NCBI RefSeq assembly: GCF_023516505.1
Contig: NZ_JAMGBB010000001.1
Coordinates: forward strand, 1,054,001-1,118,000
From: Sphingomonas brevis
GTDB lineage: Bacteria; Pseudomonadota; Alphaproteobacteria; Sphingomonadales; Sphingomonadaceae
Direction: 5' to 3'
Length of the DNA: 64,000 nucleotides
In this document: piece after piece, positions 62,828 through 64,000 of the stretch
Numbering within the stretch: position 1 is the first letter of the stretch
Layout of the letters: the number at the start of each line of letters is the position of its first letter
Notes under the pieces: model-generated
Seen by the model: only the letters and a program-made list of their open reading frames with translations
What the model was told of the DNA's origin: nothing
The model's database searches: none
Made by a program: the position numbers and the translations under genes

Positions 62828-63654
62828 TGGCCGGCTCCCTTGACCGGTGCGAACCAGGCTGACCGGCCCTTGAAGTCGGCGGTCACCACGAAATGCTTGA
62901 GGATGGGAGTTCCGATGTTGAGCTCGGCGCGGCTTGACGTCGCATCGACCGACGCCTCGACATTGCGGAAGGTCTTGCCGGCCAGGGTCAGCGAAGGAAG
63001 CCTGACGACATCGCGCTCGATCTCGCCGCCTATCCCCCCGCCCTTCATCTTGCCGACCACCTTGAGATTCATCTTCTCGGCCAGTTCCTTGCCGATCATC
63101 ACGCCGGTCCCGTTGCCGAAATCGACTACTGCCTGCGCCTCGGTCTTGCCGATCCTCACCGGCACGGCTTCAATGCCGCCATGTTCGGTCAGCGGCAGCT
63201 TGACGCCGAGCGGAACCGAGCCGGCCTCCAGTGCCTCCACATCCGACCTGGCGAGATCGATGCGGATCGGTCCAGCGTCGAACACTTCGCGTCCGACGAT
63301 CGCCCGGGTCGGCCGCTTGATCAGCCTCGCGGAAAGGTCGGTCATGTCCATGACCACTACCTCCGCCGCCGGGATGGTCCGGCCCAGCGCCTCTATCCTG
63401 ACGTTTGAGACGATCTCAACGGCCTGCTCCCCGCCGGAGCCTTTCATCATGACTTTTTCGCCGGCCCCGAAATGCGCCTCGGCCGCCAGCTTTGGATCGA
63501 ACAGCGACGATTCCGCTCCACTGTCGAGCAGCGCCTCGGTTGCAACGCCATTGATCCGCGCCTGGATGAACAGGCGGCCATTGTCGATGATCAGAGGCTC
63601 TGCATTGGCTGATGAAGCCATCAGCACCGACGCGCCCAGAAGCGCATGCTTCAT
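62824..63654 (-). CDS. Exported retropepsin-like aspartyl protease
   Basis: 276 residues with a signal peptide (MKHALLGASVLMASSANAE). The first half has the catalytic D44 in ALLDSGAESSLFD; a second lobe has D178 in VVDFGNGTGVMIG, so one chain seems to carry two related active-site loops, with Gly next to Phe replacing DTG/DSG in the second. Many alphaproteobacteria have one-chain exported aspartyl proteases. Peptidase activity is inferred. It overlaps pgi and gor by four bases at each end. Confidence 0.8.
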   Translation of the reverse strand: MKHALLGASVLMASSANAEPLIIDNGRLFIQARINGVATEALLDSGAESSLFDPKLAAEAHFGAGEKVMMKGSGGEQAVEIVSNVRIEALGRTIPAAEVVVMDMTDLSARLIKRPTRAIVGREVFDAGPIRIDLARSDVEALEAGSVPLGVKLPLTEHGGIEAVPVRIGKTEAQAVVDFGNGTGVMIGKELAEKMNLKVVGKMKGGGIGGEIERDVVRLPSLTLAGKTFRNVEASVDATSSRAELNIGTPILKHFVVTADFKGRSAWFAPVKGAGH

Positions 63655-64000
63655 AGCCCCGCCCTCTCGATCAGGCTGCGAGTGGACGCATCCAGCTGCG
63701 TCCGCTTCTCCGGATCGTCGAGCGAGCGCGCCATTTCCTTGCCCAGCTCGACGCCGAATTGGTCGAACGGGTTGATTCCGAGCAGCACCGCATTGGCAAA
63801 GGTGCGATGCTCATAAAATCCGATTAGCGCCCCCAACGACCGCGCATCGAGGCGTTGCAGCACGACCGTCGTCGAGGGCCGATCGCCGGGGTAAGCTCGG
63901 GCGGGGTCTTCATGGTCGCGGCCGGCCATCAGGGCGGCGCCCTGGGCGAAACAATTGCCCAGCAGCATCTGATGGTGGCGGGGGTCGACCCCATCGTCAT
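63651..64000 (-). CDS. pgi: Glucose-6-phosphate isomerase, C-terminal part
   Basis: The window ends inside this gene, whose last ~115 codons are present. Recognised parts are DPRHHQMLLGNCFAQGAALM, GALIGFYEHRTFANAVLLGINPFDQFGVELGKEMA, the last with the FDQxGVExGK motif of the active-site region. It interconverts glucose-6- and fructose-6-phosphate. The stop overlaps the start of the protease gene, so pgi is upstream in the pgi-protease-gor operon. An ATG at 63968 is internal, not the start. Confidence 0.92.
   Translation of the reverse strand, partial: DDGVDPRHHQMLLGNCFAQGAALMAGRDHEDPARAYPGDRPSTTVVLQRLDARSLGALIGFYEHRTFANAVLLGINPFDQFGVELGKEMARSLDDPEKRTQLDASTRSLIERAGL

Overview
The window reads as chromosomal DNA of an alphaproteobacterium of the order Sphingomonadales (Sphingomonas-like). 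The basis is the gene content: a TrcR/DUF1013 cell-cycle regulator, DUF1192, DUF484 beside xerC, hrcA-grpE divergent from rph-rdgB-CAP-hemW, an alphaproteobacterial LexA box before uvrA, HisKA_2 signalling, several DUF2092/DUF6894-type proteins and many short intergenic palindromes. GC content is high, and genes are tightly packed with many 1-11 base start/stop overlaps. I see no rRNA, tRNA, CRISPR array, insertion sequence or prophage.

Region by region. 1-5 kb is a looser accessory stretch: the tail of a DUF6894 protein, a 48-residue small gene, a secreted Gly/Tyr/Gln-rich protein, a receiver/histidine-kinase pair, a degenerate cold-shock protein, a truncated haemoglobin, and at least five copies of one palindromic repeat. 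5-16 kb is largely housekeeping: a DEAD-box helicase, tgt and queA (queuosine tRNA modification) enclosing a TSUP exporter and a sulfotransferase, a cyclophilin, coaD, a polyprenyl synthase, xseB, TrcR, a GST and a quinone oxidoreductase. 16-30 kb holds clpA, an Ivy-like lysozyme inhibitor next to a lysozyme-tail remnant, M28 and M13 metallopeptidases, a second GST, a dienelactone hydrolase, a frameshifted DUF3667 gene, a BI-1 protein, thpR and two secreted proteins sharing a Cys-containing motif.

30-40 kb has uvrA under a LexA box, a small membrane protein, a DUF2092 lipoprotein cassette between two ~97-base direct repeats, a paralogue of the Gly/Tyr-rich protein, and a sulfatase/outer-membrane-protein operon facing a TetR regulator across a 29-base operator. 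40-52 kb is core: grpE, hrcA, rph, rdgB, a CAP protein, hemW, an LpoA-like lipoprotein, rsmI, yraN, gshB, dedA, xerC, DUF484, a fructose-6-phosphate aldolase and an enoyl-CoA hydratase. 52-58 kb carries an orphan tadG-tadE-tadE set, a telA/xpaC pair with a clear promoter, and a TIR-TPR protein. 58-64 kb is a minus-strand series: CoA-transferase, FAD oxidoreductase, then pgi (cut by the window end), an aspartyl protease and glutathione reductase overlapping one another.

The most unusual items are the lysozyme inhibitor beside a lysozyme remnant, the TIR-TPR protein beside telA/xpaC, the paired Gly/Tyr-rich exported proteins, the repeat that carries the end of a kinase gene, and the frameshifted DUF3667 gene. 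No single clearly new multi-gene system stands out; these are leads rather than proof.
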